From the NCBI GenBank assembly GCA_019637175.1, contig JAHBWD010000029.1:37338-101337 (forward strand): a stretch of 64,000 nt of DNA, in the 5' to 3' direction. The position numbers and the translations under genes were made by a program. Shown piece by piece: positions 25,744 through 33,107 of this stretch (position 1 is the stretch's first letter; every line of letters starts with the position of its first letter). Below the pieces are notes generated by a model that saw only the letters and a list, made by a program, of their open reading frames with translations, ran no database searches and was not told the DNA's origin. This DNA is from Labilithrix sp. (GTDB lineage: Bacteria > Myxococcota_A > Polyangia > Polyangiales > Polyangiaceae).

Positions 25744-27900
25744 TCACGGCGGGAGCACGCGGACGTCGAGGTTCCACGCGCCCCGATCGCCGCTGAAGCC
25801 GTCGATCTGCACCCAGTACGTCCCCGCGGGCAGCGTGACGTCGAGGAAGCTCTTGTTCGGCCCGAAGCCGACGTGGCACGCGTCGGGCACCTCGATTCCG
25901 GGGCACGTCGGGCCCGTGCGGATGTCGAGGAGCGTCGTGTAGAACGATCCCGACATGTCGAAGACGACGCGCCGCTGCTGCGCGAGATCGAGGCGCAGCA
26001 TCTGATCGCGCGCGCCGCCGATCGGCTGCCCCGGCGCGTCGCACCCCGCGTTGAAGTCGGCCGTCATCGACGTCGTGTCGCCGGTGAAGAAGCCGCCCGT
26101 CGCCGGGATGACCACGGGCGACACGCACCCGTCGGATCCGGTGACGTTCGTCGGCGGCAGGTGCGGCCGCACGAGCACGGAGAGCTGCCCGTTCTGGCCG
26201 AGCTCGTCGGCGATGATCGCGCGATGGCTGCCCGCCGGTACGTTGCGTCGCGAGGCGCGCTGCGGGCTCGCGCCCATCGAGCACCTGAGCGTGTCGCCGG
26301 CGGTGCAGAGCGGGCCGCTCAGCGACACCGCGCCGTTCTCGTTGAGCGGGAAGCGTCCGATGAGCAGCACGTCGCTCGCGGTCGTCAGATCGAGGTCGTA
26401 CGCCGCCGCGAGGCCGCCCGGCAGGCAGTCGTTGAGCGCGTCTTCTTGCGTCGAGAGATCGACGAGGAACGTCGTCGCCGGAGGCGTGGGCGCCGTCGCG
26501 CAGCTCTGGTTCGGGGGCGTGGGCGTCGGCGGGTACGTCTTGACGAGGATGTTCGCGTCGATCTGCCTCGTGCCCGCGACCGAGAAGACGTGCGTCCCCG
26601 CCGGCAGGCTGCGCGCGAAGAGCGGCGGCGTCTGCCCGACGCGGCAGCGCATCTCGTCGTTGCAGCTCCCGGGCTCACGCAAGGTGACGACGGGGAGGCC
26701 GCTGCCGCTGAGCGTCGAGGCGAAGATCTTCACGTCTCGCGGCGCGTCGAGGGTGAACGCGTACGTGAGCTCGCCGGTCTTCGCCCTGTCGCACGTGCTC
26801 GCGAGATCCTTCGCCGGATCGATCAGCGACACGGTGAAGGGAACGTCGACGAGGACGGGCTCGGGCGCTCCGCATCCTTCGTTCGCGGGCTTCGGCGTCG
26901 CGGCCCGCACGTCGACCTTCAGATCGACGGGGCTCTCGGTCAACGTCGTCACGATGGCGTAGACGATCGTCCCCGGCGTGACGCCGCGGGCGATCGCGCG
27001 CGCCGCCGCCGATCCTTCGATCGCGGCGCACGCGATCTCGCTCGCCGCCTGCCCACACGTCGTCTGGAGCGCGATCGCGAGCTCGTTCGCGCCCGCGACC
27101 TGCGCCGTCGCCCAGAGCTCGACGTCCTTCGCTCCGTCGGCGGGCGCGCCGGGCACGGTGACCGCCACGACGACGTCCTTCGCGGCCGAGGGCGTCCTCA
27201 CCGAGCACGTCGTCGCGTAGTCTTTTCGCGCGGCGAGCGTCGTGATCACGTACGTGCCGGGCGCGGAGACCGGGAACGCCGTCGCGCAGACGTCGTTCGC
27301 CGGCGTCGCGCACGGCTGCTCGTCGACGAGGCCGTCGCAGTCGTCGTCCTTGCCGTTCGCGCAGACCTCGCTGTGCGTGCTGCTGACGTTGGGATCGAGG
27401 TCGTCGCAGTCTCGGTTCGGAAAGCAGTGATCGTCGGGATCGCCGTCGCCGTCGAGGTCACGCGGCTTTCGCTCGCAGCTCCTCGTCGCCTCGACGCATC
27501 GATCGGAGGTGCAAGGGTTGTCGTCTTGGCACGTCACGACCGGACCTTGCGCGCATCCGATGCGGAGCACGCACTTCTCCTGCCCGTTGCAGTACCGATC
27601 GTCGCTGCACTTGGTGTCGTCGGGAGTGTTGCGGCAGCGGAGCAGCGTCATGTCGCAACGGTCGAACGTGCAGGGGATGCCGTCGTCGCACTGCGCGTCT
27701 TCGTTGCACGGCCCGCCGAGCGTCGGATCGACCTCGGGATCGGCCTCGGCCCCGACGTCGGCGGCGTCGCCTCCGTCGGCGGGGCGCACGAAGAGCTCGG
27801 GCGGGCTGTCGGCCCCGCAACCGGCGTGAGAGACCGCCACCATCAAGAGCGCGACCGTCGAGACTGCGAGCGCGGCCGGACCGCGCTTGCCGCGAAGCAC
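25744..27900 (-). CDS. Large lipoprotein with MopE-like metal-binding motif
   Basis: The 718 residues from a GTG start begin VLRGKRGPAALAVSTVALLM and end the signal at SHAGC (Cys28), so lipid anchoring is likely. Residues about 60-200 are Cys- and Asp-rich. They include CNEDAQCDDGIPCTFDRC and NPCTSDRC modules, and then RDLDGDGDPDDHC, DCDDLDPN and GKDDDCDGLVDE. The latter matches the putative metal-binding (MopE-type) repeat with Asp at every second or third position, typical of Ca- or Cu-binding surface proteins. The remaining 500 residues have repeated beta-rich domains of about 130 residues (for example TYVITTLAARKD, YAFTLDAPRDVK, VLLIGRFPLNE), resembling pre-peptidase C-terminal type domains. 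No catalytic motif is seen. Confidence 0.8.
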   Translation of the reverse strand: MLRGKRGPAALAVSTVALLMVAVSHAGCGADSPPELFVRPADGGDAADVGAEADPEVDPTLGGPCNEDAQCDDGIPCTFDRCDMTLLRCRNTPDDTKCSDDRYCNGQEKCVLRIGCAQGPVVTCQDDNPCTSDRCVEATRSCERKPRDLDGDGDPDDHCFPNRDCDDLDPNVSSTHSEVCANGKDDDCDGLVDEQPCATPANDVCATAFPVSAPGTYVITTLAARKDYATTCSVRTPSAAKDVVVAVTVPGAPADGAKDVELWATAQVAGANELAIALQTTCGQAASEIACAAIEGSAAARAIARGVTPGTIVYAIVTTLTESPVDLKVDVRAATPKPANEGCGAPEPVLVDVPFTVSLIDPAKDLASTCDRAKTGELTYAFTLDAPRDVKIFASTLSGSGLPVVTLREPGSCNDEMRCRVGQTPPLFARSLPAGTHVFSVAGTRQIDANILVKTYPPTPTPPNQSCATAPTPPATTFLVDLSTQEDALNDCLPGGLAAAYDLDLTTASDVLLIGRFPLNENGAVSLSGPLCTAGDTLRCSMGASPQRASRRNVPAGSHRAIIADELGQNGQLSVLVRPHLPPTNVTGSDGCVSPVVIPATGGFFTGDTTSMTADFNAGCDAPGQPIGGARDQMLRLDLAQQRRVVFDMSGSFYTTLLDIRTGPTCPGIEVPDACHVGFGPNKSFLDVTLPAGTYWVQIDGFSGDRGAWNLDVRVLPP

Positions 27901-27902
27901 CT

Positions 27903-28046
27903 TCAGCCCAGCGCCTTCGCGAGCGGCACGACGTGCCCGTTCGGGCAGGTCGCTTTGAACTTCTCCTCCGCTTCCTTCACGGGCACTCGTACCTGTGCGC
28001 CACATTCCGGGCAGCGAACCTCGATGTGCTCCTCGTCCTTCGCCAT
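27903..28046 (-). CDS. Zinc-ribbon miniprotein (47 aa)
   Basis: MAKDEEHIEVRCPECGAQVR is followed by a basic linker and ATCPNGHVVPLAKALG. The C-x2-C and C-x2-H (CPNGH) pairs look like a zinc ribbon. A longer open frame exists upstream but lacks sense; MAKDEEHIEV gives a compact product. The stop codon lies just 2 bp before the GTG of the MopE-like lipoprotein, so the two are probably co-translated. Function is unknown; such proteins often bind nucleic acid or serve as small adaptors. Confidence 0.6.
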   Translation of the reverse strand: MAKDEEHIEVRCPECGAQVRVPVKEAEEKFKATCPNGHVVPLAKALG

Positions 28047-28074
28047 GGGCGAGAGCGTAGCACCCGTGATACGC

Positions 28075-28998
28075 ATGGTCGCGTTGAAGAGGCTGCTTCC
28101 GCTACGCGCGGTGCTCGTGACGGGCAAGGGAGGCGTCGGCAAGACGACCGTGGCGGCCTCGCTCGCGCGCTACGCCGCAGCGCAGGGCAAGCGCGTCCTT
28201 TGCGCCGAGATGGTGGGCGACGCCGAGACGGCGTCGGCGCTCGCCGACGCGCTAGGCGTGCCGCGCCTCGACGTCGAGCCCGTCGACGTCGGACCGAACC
28301 TCAAGGCGGTGCTCCTCGCGCCCACCCTCGGCCACCAGCGATTCCTGCGCGACGTGCTGCCGATGCGCCTCCTGGCCGACGCGGCCATGCGCTCGGCCGC
28401 GATCCGCCGGTTCCTCGCGGCGGCGCCGACGTTCCCCGAGATGGGTGTACTTTACAGGCTTCTCGACCTCGTGCGCGCCAAGCAGCGCGACGGCTCGGAT
28501 CTGCACGAGATGATCATCGTCGACCTGCCGGCGACGGGTCACGCGCTGGCGCTCGCGCAGATCCCGCAGTCGCTGCTCCGCGTGATCCCGACGGGGCCCA
28601 TCGCGTCGGCGGTGAAGGAGGGCTTGGCGCTCCTGATGGATCCGGAGAAGACCGGCGCGCTCGTCGTCACGCTGCCCGAGACGCTCCCGGTGAGCGAGGC
28701 CCTCGAGCTCGCCCGAGGGATCGAGCAGCACGAGATCCCGCTGGCGCAGGTCTTCGTCAACCGCGTCCCCTTCGATCCGTTCAGCGACGAGGAGCGCGAG
28801 GTCGTCCGCGCCGTGCTCGCCGATCGCCCCCCGACGCTCGGTGGGCGCACCCTCGAGCGCATCGATCGCGCGCGCGTCGCCCTCGCGCGCCTCGAGCGCG
28901 AGGTGAAGGTGCCGATCGCCACGCTTCAAGACGTGTGGCTCGAAGGCCCGCGGCTCGCCGAGGAGATGGCCTCGCTCATGGCGGTCGGAGAAGCATGA
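28075..28998 (+). CDS. ArsA/Get3-like ATPase, first of a pair
   Basis: The 307 residues are a SIMIBI-class P-loop ATPase. Residues 14-25 (LVTGKGGVGKTT) hold the deviant Walker A with signature Lys18. LHEMIIVDLPATGHALALAQ is the switch-II region (D-x-P-x-x-G), and QVFVNRVPF is the N-x-x-P-like adenine segment. No metalloid-binding Cys triad is visible, so an arsenite pump role is unlikely; anion/tail-anchored-type targeting is the family alternative. ATG at 28075 was chosen because it places the P-loop at the usual position. It overlaps the second ATPase (ATGA, 28995-28998). Confidence 0.9.
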   Translation: MVALKRLLPLRAVLVTGKGGVGKTTVAASLARYAAAQGKRVLCAEMVGDAETASALADALGVPRLDVEPVDVGPNLKAVLLAPTLGHQRFLRDVLPMRLLADAAMRSAAIRRFLAAAPTFPEMGVLYRLLDLVRAKQRDGSDLHEMIIVDLPATGHALALAQIPQSLLRVIPTGPIASAVKEGLALLMDPEKTGALVVTLPETLPVSEALELARGIEQHEIPLAQVFVNRVPFDPFSDEEREVVRAVLADRPPTLGGRTLERIDRARVALARLEREVKVPIATLQDVWLEGPRLAEEMASLMAVGEA

Positions 28999-30182
28999 GC
29001 TCGCATCCTCCGAGCTCGCGCGGCCCGAGCTCGCGCCCGCCGGATCTGGTCCCCGGCCTGCGTGACGCGATGACCTTCATCGATCCGCTCGTGCGCGAGA
29101 AGAAGGTGATCGTGTGCTGCGGCGCGGGCGGCGTCGGCAAGACGACCACGGCGGCGGCGATCGGCGTCGCCGCCGCGGCCGCGGGGCGGCGTGTGCTCGT
29201 CTTGACGATCGATCCGGCGCGGCGCCTCGCCGAGGCGATGGGGATCCCGGAGGCGGCGCGCGCGCCCGCGCCCGTTCCGCGGGCGAAGCTCGATCAGCTC
29301 GACATCCCGGTGCAAGGCGAGCTCTGCGCGTGGATGCTCGCGCCCGAGGTCGTCTTCGAATCGATGGTGCGCCGCCTCGCGAGCGACGAAGACCGGGTGA
29401 AGGAGATCCTCTCGAACCGCCTCTATCAACACCTGTCGAAGATCGTCGCCGGCATGCAGGAGTACACCGCCGCCGAGGCGCTCTACACGCTCTCGACCGA
29501 GGGTCGCTACGACCTCGTCGTGCTCGACACGCCGCCGTCGCGCAACGCGCTCGAGTTCCTCGAGGCGCCGCGCAAGCTCTCGATGTTCCTCGACGAGCGG
29601 ATCATCGGCGTCTTCATGCCGAAGAAGGGCGCGATCATGCGCGCGGCGTCGGATCTGATCGAGCGCGTCTTCACGCGCGCGTTCGGCGAGGGCTTCTACC
29701 AGGAGCTCCAGGGCTTCCTCGGCGCCTTCTCCGGGATGTTCGGCGGGATGCGCGCGCACGCCGAGGCGGTGCGCACGCTGCTCACGTCCGACGAGGCGGC
29801 GTTCCTCCTCGTCACGAGCCCCGAGCCGGCCGCGCTCGCGGAGGCGTCGTTCTTCCAGGCGAAGATCAAAGATCTCGGCCTCCCGTTCGCCGGCTACGTG
29901 CTCAATCGCAGCTGGGCTTACACGCGCGGCTTCACCGGTCCGGAGTCGATCGCGCTCCCGGCCGGCGCGGGTGAGGTCGAGCGTGTGGCGCTGAAGAAGC
30001 TCGGCCAGCTCGCCGACGGCGAGCGCTGGCGTGCCCAGCGCGACCGGGACCTCCTCGCGCGCCTGCGCATGGAGACGGCCTCGGGCTCGGCCATTGCGAC
30101 GCCGCATCTCGGGGGCGCGGTCGAGGATCTCGTCGGCCTGGGCGCGCTTGCACGTAACCTCGTACGTCTCGAGAGTGCCTGA
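28995..30182 (+). CDS. ArsA/Get3-like ATPase, second of a pair (signature Lys replaced)
   Basis: The 395 residues contain VIVCCGAGGVGKTTTAAAI: a P-loop with the core GKT but Ala44 where the deviant Walker A signature Lys normally sits. Switch II is YDLVVLDTPPSRNALEFLEA and the adenine segment is GYVLNRSW. The N-terminus is a Ser/Pro-rich stretch of 25 residues. Helical segments after residue 180 (KGAIMRAASDLIERVF, GMFGGMRAHAEAV) resemble the client-binding helices of Get3. With the preceding gene it forms a translationally coupled pair, reminiscent of actinobacterial ArsA-like pairs. A heterodimer with unequal active sites is a reasonable prediction. Confidence 0.9.
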   Translation: MSSHPPSSRGPSSRPPDLVPGLRDAMTFIDPLVREKKVIVCCGAGGVGKTTTAAAIGVAAAAAGRRVLVLTIDPARRLAEAMGIPEAARAPAPVPRAKLDQLDIPVQGELCAWMLAPEVVFESMVRRLASDEDRVKEILSNRLYQHLSKIVAGMQEYTAAEALYTLSTEGRYDLVVLDTPPSRNALEFLEAPRKLSMFLDERIIGVFMPKKGAIMRAASDLIERVFTRAFGEGFYQELQGFLGAFSGMFGGMRAHAEAVRTLLTSDEAAFLLVTSPEPAALAEASFFQAKIKDLGLPFAGYVLNRSWAYTRGFTGPESIALPAGAGEVERVALKKLGQLADGERWRAQRDRDLLARLRMETASGSAIATPHLGGAVEDLVGLGALARNLVRLESA

Positions 30183-30214
30183 TACGATGCGGGGCTGGGC
30201 GTAACCCACCTCGA

Positions 30215-31963
30215 ATGAAGGCGGTCGACTTCTATAAGCTTCCACGCGCGATTCAGGACCGATTCGTCGGCTCCGTGATGAGCGGCTTTCCGCCGGCGCC
30301 GCTGCTCGCCTCCAAGGGCGGCACGCCGACGAAGCTCCTGTGGCTCGGCGTCTCCGTCGGCTGCATGATCGCGTTGGTCGTCGTCACGCGTGTGGGCTAC
30401 GGCTCGCTCGAGAGCGCGCTCTCCCTCCACGGCTGGGCCGTGCTCTCGCTCTACGCGCTGCTGATCTTCGGCGTCGGCTTCGGGTTGGTCCAGGCCTTCG
30501 CTCGCGTGGTTCGCGAGCGCGCGCTGCCGTACACCGCCGGGGTCTATCTCTTCCCCGCCTGCCTCATCGACGCGCGCGACGATCAGTTCAAGGTCTATCT
30601 CACGCAGGATCTGTCGGGCGTCGACGCGCAGGGCGCGTCGATCCGCGTCGCCTTTGCCGGGGGCGCTCAGTTCATGTTCACGTGCGCCGACGCCGCGCAG
30701 GCGCCGGCGATGGCGACCGAGATCAATGCGGCGCGCGATCGCGCCATGCACGCGAAGGCGACCGAGGATCCGAAGGAGCTCGTCGCCGTCGATCCGCTCC
30801 ACAACCCGCGCTTCTCGAGCCCCGTCGGTCCGCGCGAGCCGTACGATCTACGGCGCCCGCCGTGGAAGAAGCACGGCTGGGCGGTCGCCCTCGGCCTCGC
30901 GGCGATCTTCGCGCCGACGCTCTGGGCGCTCCGCAACAACGGCAGCGACAAGACGATGTACGCGCACGCGACGAAGGCGAACGACAGCAAGTCGTATCGC
31001 GACTACCTCCAGCGCGGCGCGAAGTTCAAGGCGGAGGTCGCCGGCGTTCTCCTGCCGCGCGCCGAGCTTCGCGACGCCGAGGCGGCGGGCACGGTCGACG
31101 CGCTCCTCGCGTACAAGAACGCGCACCCCGCTTCGAAGATCGCGAACGAGGTCGCGGTGTCGATCCGAACCGCGATGCTCGCGGAGCTCGAGAAGGCGAA
31201 GGCCGCGGGCACGCTCGCCGCGCTCGACGACTTCGCCAAGCGCTACCCCGAGCACGGCGTCGAGCCCGAGCTCCGCGAGGCGATCCATGCAGTCTACACG
31301 CGTGAGCTAGACGCCTACAAGAAGCACGCGCCGAACAAGGACAAAGCGGTCGTTCCTTTCGTCGAGCGCCTCTTCGCGTGGGCGGAGAAGCGCGGCCCCA
31401 CGATCGAGGTCCGCTTCCGCCGGAAGAAGAGCGAGTCGCTCGGCCGCGCCGACCAGTTCGTCGCCAAGACGCCGACGTTCATGGGCGAGGTCTCGTATCC
31501 CTCGCGCTATTTCGACGAGAAACACTCGACGCGTCGCGAGCAGGCGCTCGGCAAGACGCTCACCGCGAGGCTCGACGCCGGTCTCAGCGCGGAGCTGTTC
31601 GACGTGGTGAGCGGTGCGCAAGTTCCGGTCGACGCCGACGCGCTCCCCGACGTCAAGGTCCCGACGCTCTTCATCACGTACTCGGCGGAGTGGTCCGGTC
31701 ACACCTACGTGAGCCAGCGCCCGCGCGGCAGCTACGTGGGCTTGAGCCTCCCGTTCGAGGCGCTCTTCGTGATCCCGGGCGACGCCAAGCCGCTCAAGTA
31801 CAAGCACGACGTCTTCAAGATGGCGGCGCTCGGCCAGCTCCAGGGCGACGACGTTCCTCCCCCGGGCGCGGCCGAGGAGAAGGTCTACGAAGCGATGGGC
31901 ACCGACGCCTTCGAGAACTTCGGCAAGCGGGTCCTAGGCCTGTTCTTCAATCCGGAGAAGTGA
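30215..31963 (+). CDS. Membrane protein of unknown function (582 aa)
   Basis: The first third has three hydrophobic segments: LLWLGVSVGCMIALVVVT, WAVLSLYALLIFGVGFGLV, and, near residue 225, WAVALGLAAIFAPTLWAL. The rest is a soluble domain of alternating helices (LLAYKNAHPASKIANEVA, TLAALDDFAKRYPEHGVEPE) that look like TPR-like or tetratricopeptide-like repeats, then a beta-rich end. The protein lies 32 bp after the ArsA-like pair on the same strand, so it could be the membrane client or receptor of these ATPases. That link is inference. Its last 10 codons overlap the convergent MarR-like gene. Confidence 0.75.
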   Translation: MKAVDFYKLPRAIQDRFVGSVMSGFPPAPLLASKGGTPTKLLWLGVSVGCMIALVVVTRVGYGSLESALSLHGWAVLSLYALLIFGVGFGLVQAFARVVRERALPYTAGVYLFPACLIDARDDQFKVYLTQDLSGVDAQGASIRVAFAGGAQFMFTCADAAQAPAMATEINAARDRAMHAKATEDPKELVAVDPLHNPRFSSPVGPREPYDLRRPPWKKHGWAVALGLAAIFAPTLWALRNNGSDKTMYAHATKANDSKSYRDYLQRGAKFKAEVAGVLLPRAELRDAEAAGTVDALLAYKNAHPASKIANEVAVSIRTAMLAELEKAKAAGTLAALDDFAKRYPEHGVEPELREAIHAVYTRELDAYKKHAPNKDKAVVPFVERLFAWAEKRGPTIEVRFRRKKSESLGRADQFVAKTPTFMGEVSYPSRYFDEKHSTRREQALGKTLTARLDAGLSAELFDVVSGAQVPVDADALPDVKVPTLFITYSAEWSGHTYVSQRPRGSYVGLSLPFEALFVIPGDAKPLKYKHDVFKMAALGQLQGDDVPPPGAAEEKVYEAMGTDAFENFGKRVLGLFFNPEK

Positions 31964-32650
31964 CTCGCGTGCGACCCGCTCGACGAGCGTGACCATCGCC
32001 TCGATCTCGCGCCGCTCGAGCATCCCGAAGAGGTGCTCGGCCTGGTCGAGCATCTGTGCCTTCGCGCGCTTGTACGTCTCGTATCCCATCGTCGTGAGAT
32101 AGAGCGGTCGTCGTCCTCGTCTCTTGGCGACGACCTGCCGGCGCTCGGTCCGAAGCGCGCCGACCCTCTCGAGCCGACGCACGATCTTGCTCGTGTTCGC
32201 GCGCGAGCACCGGAGCTCCCTCGCCAGATCGACGGCCGCGAGCGGCCCCGGCGAGTCGCCGATCGCCCGCAGGATGCGCACTTCGGCGAAGGAGCGATCC
32301 GAGAGATCGAGCATGATGCAGTCGAGGTGAGCTTCGATCTCGCGCGCGACGCGCAGCACCTTCTCGAGGAGCAGCAAGCGGAGGTGCTCGAGTGACCGAG
32401 GAAGCGGCCGGGCGTTCGCCGGTGCCGCCCTCGCCTCGGGCTCGTGCGCGTTCTCCGTCGCGTTCGCGTTCGCGCTCGCGCTCGCGTTCGCGCTCGCGCT
32501 CGCGTTCGCGTTCGCGTTCGCGTTCGCGTTCGCGTTCGCGTTCGCGTTCGCGCTCGCGTTCGCGATCGGGACCGCGGCGGTCTCTCTGCGAAACTCGATG
32601 GAGTCAACCGGTTGACTGAGATCCTGACGTGACGGCGCGGCGGAATTCAT
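31934..32650 (-). CDS. MarR family regulator with Ala-Asn/Ala-Ser repeat N-terminus
   Basis: DNA-binding regulator, 238 residues. The winged-helix core is at about 95-235: EVRILRAIGDSPGPLAAVDL, ELRCSRANTSKIVRRLERVG (recognition helix), RRGRRPLYLTTMGYETYKRA (wing). The N-terminal 90 residues are unusual: an 18-unit hexamer DNA repeat codes for A-N/A-S dipeptides (SANANANAN type), followed by an acidic linker. ATG at 32650 has a GGAG ribosome site 8 bp upstream on the minus strand. A palindrome, GTCAACCGGTTGAC, occurs inside the first 17 codons and at three more places upstream, so strong self-repression is likely. The ligand is unknown. Confidence 0.85.
   Translation of the reverse strand: MNSAAPSRQDLSQPVDSIEFRRETAAVPIANASANANANANANANANANASASANASASANANATENAHEPEARAAPANARPLPRSLEHLRLLLLEKVLRVAREIEAHLDCIMLDLSDRSFAEVRILRAIGDSPGPLAAVDLARELRCSRANTSKIVRRLERVGALRTERRQVVAKRRGRRPLYLTTMGYETYKRAKAQMLDQAEHLFGMLERREIEAMVTLVERVARESLLRIEEQA
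32461..32568. repeat. 18-unit hexamer repeat in the MarR-like gene
   Basis: Uninterrupted head-to-tail hexamers on the plus strand: CGTTCG (most), CGCTCG (five or so) and one CGATCG at the end. Read on the coding strand they give Ala-Asn and Ala-Ser dipeptides, so gain or loss of a unit never breaks the frame. Such an array is prone to slippage, giving a possible strain-to-strain length polymorphism in the regulator's N-terminal linker. Confidence 0.9.
32602..32617. promoter_or_regulatory. MarR-type palindrome 1 (inside the gene start)
   Basis: AGTCAACCGGTTGACT, a perfect 16-bp palindrome within codons 12-17 of the MarR-like gene. Its core GTCAACCGGTTGAC recurs upstream at 32676 and 32781. 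A site inside the gene could act as a roadblock for RNA polymerase. Confidence 0.8.
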
Positions 32651-32675
32651 TGGTGTTCTCCAAGGAGAGCCGGCG

Positions 32676-32689
32676 GTCAACCGGTTGAC
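32676..32689. promoter_or_regulatory. MarR-type palindrome 2
   Basis: GTCAACCGGTTGAC, perfect 14-bp palindrome, 26 bp upstream of the MarR-like start codon, in the likely untranslated leader or promoter of that gene. Confidence 0.85.
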
Positions 32690-32780
32690 TCCGTGATCGG
32701 GGACGACGAGCGCTGAAGTGAGCGGAACGGAAGTGAGCGGGATGAGGCGACGGGAAGCCGCGTGCAGGGGGCGCGACGAG

Positions 32781-32794
32781 GTCAACCGGTTGAC
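32781..32794. promoter_or_regulatory. MarR-type palindrome 3
   Basis: GTCAACCGGTTGAC, perfect copy, 131 bp upstream of the start codon. Copy 2 lies 105 bp away, close to ten helical turns. Confidence 0.85.
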
Positions 32795-32860
32795 TGGGGC
32801 TCGGGGGCCCCGCGAAAACCGCCGTGGAATGGTCATCGAAGGCCTCGAGGGCGCGGGGTT

Positions 32861-32874
32861 GGCAACTGGTTGAC
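32861..32874. promoter_or_regulatory. MarR-type palindrome 4 (degenerate)
   Basis: GGCAACTGGTTGAC matches the palindrome at 12 of 14 positions. It is 80 bp beyond copy 3 and could be a weaker site. It might also be chance, since the half-site GGTTGAC is kept and the other half is damaged. Confidence 0.55.
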
Positions 32875-32918
32875 CGTGGTCGATTCTTGCGAGGGAGGTC
32901 CGGTTCGCCGTCGCTTGT

Positions 32919-33015
32919 GGCGGTGCGCGGCGGTTCGCGGCGGTGCGCGGCGGTTCGCGGCGGTGCGCGGTGGTGCGCGGTGGTCGCGGCGGTTGGCGGC
33001 AGTTCGGGGCCGTTT
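32919..33015. repeat. 10/20-bp GC-rich repeat in the 457-bp intergenic region
   Basis: The 457-bp gap between the MarR-like gene and the dipeptide epimerase gene (32651-33107) holds palindromes 2-4 and then this array. The unit CGGTGCGCGG-CGGTTCGCGG is repeated twice exactly (32921-32960), then decays into variants such as TGGTGCGCGG. No gene with good start, ribosome site and codon use is visible in the gap, although a plus-strand frame is open through it. Confidence 0.75.
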
Positions 33016-33107
33016 GCGGTGGGTGATGGACGTCGACCCGTTCGGCGGGTTCGGCGGTGCTGTTGCGTCTCCGTCGAATCTCGAATCGAGGCGCGAAGCG
33101 GCGCGCG

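Noticed and set aside
25873..28074. Long N-terminal extension of the first ArsA-like ATPase
   Set aside because: The frame is open, but it lies opposite the MopE-like lipoprotein gene and lacks domain character; the ATG at 28075 places the P-loop normally.
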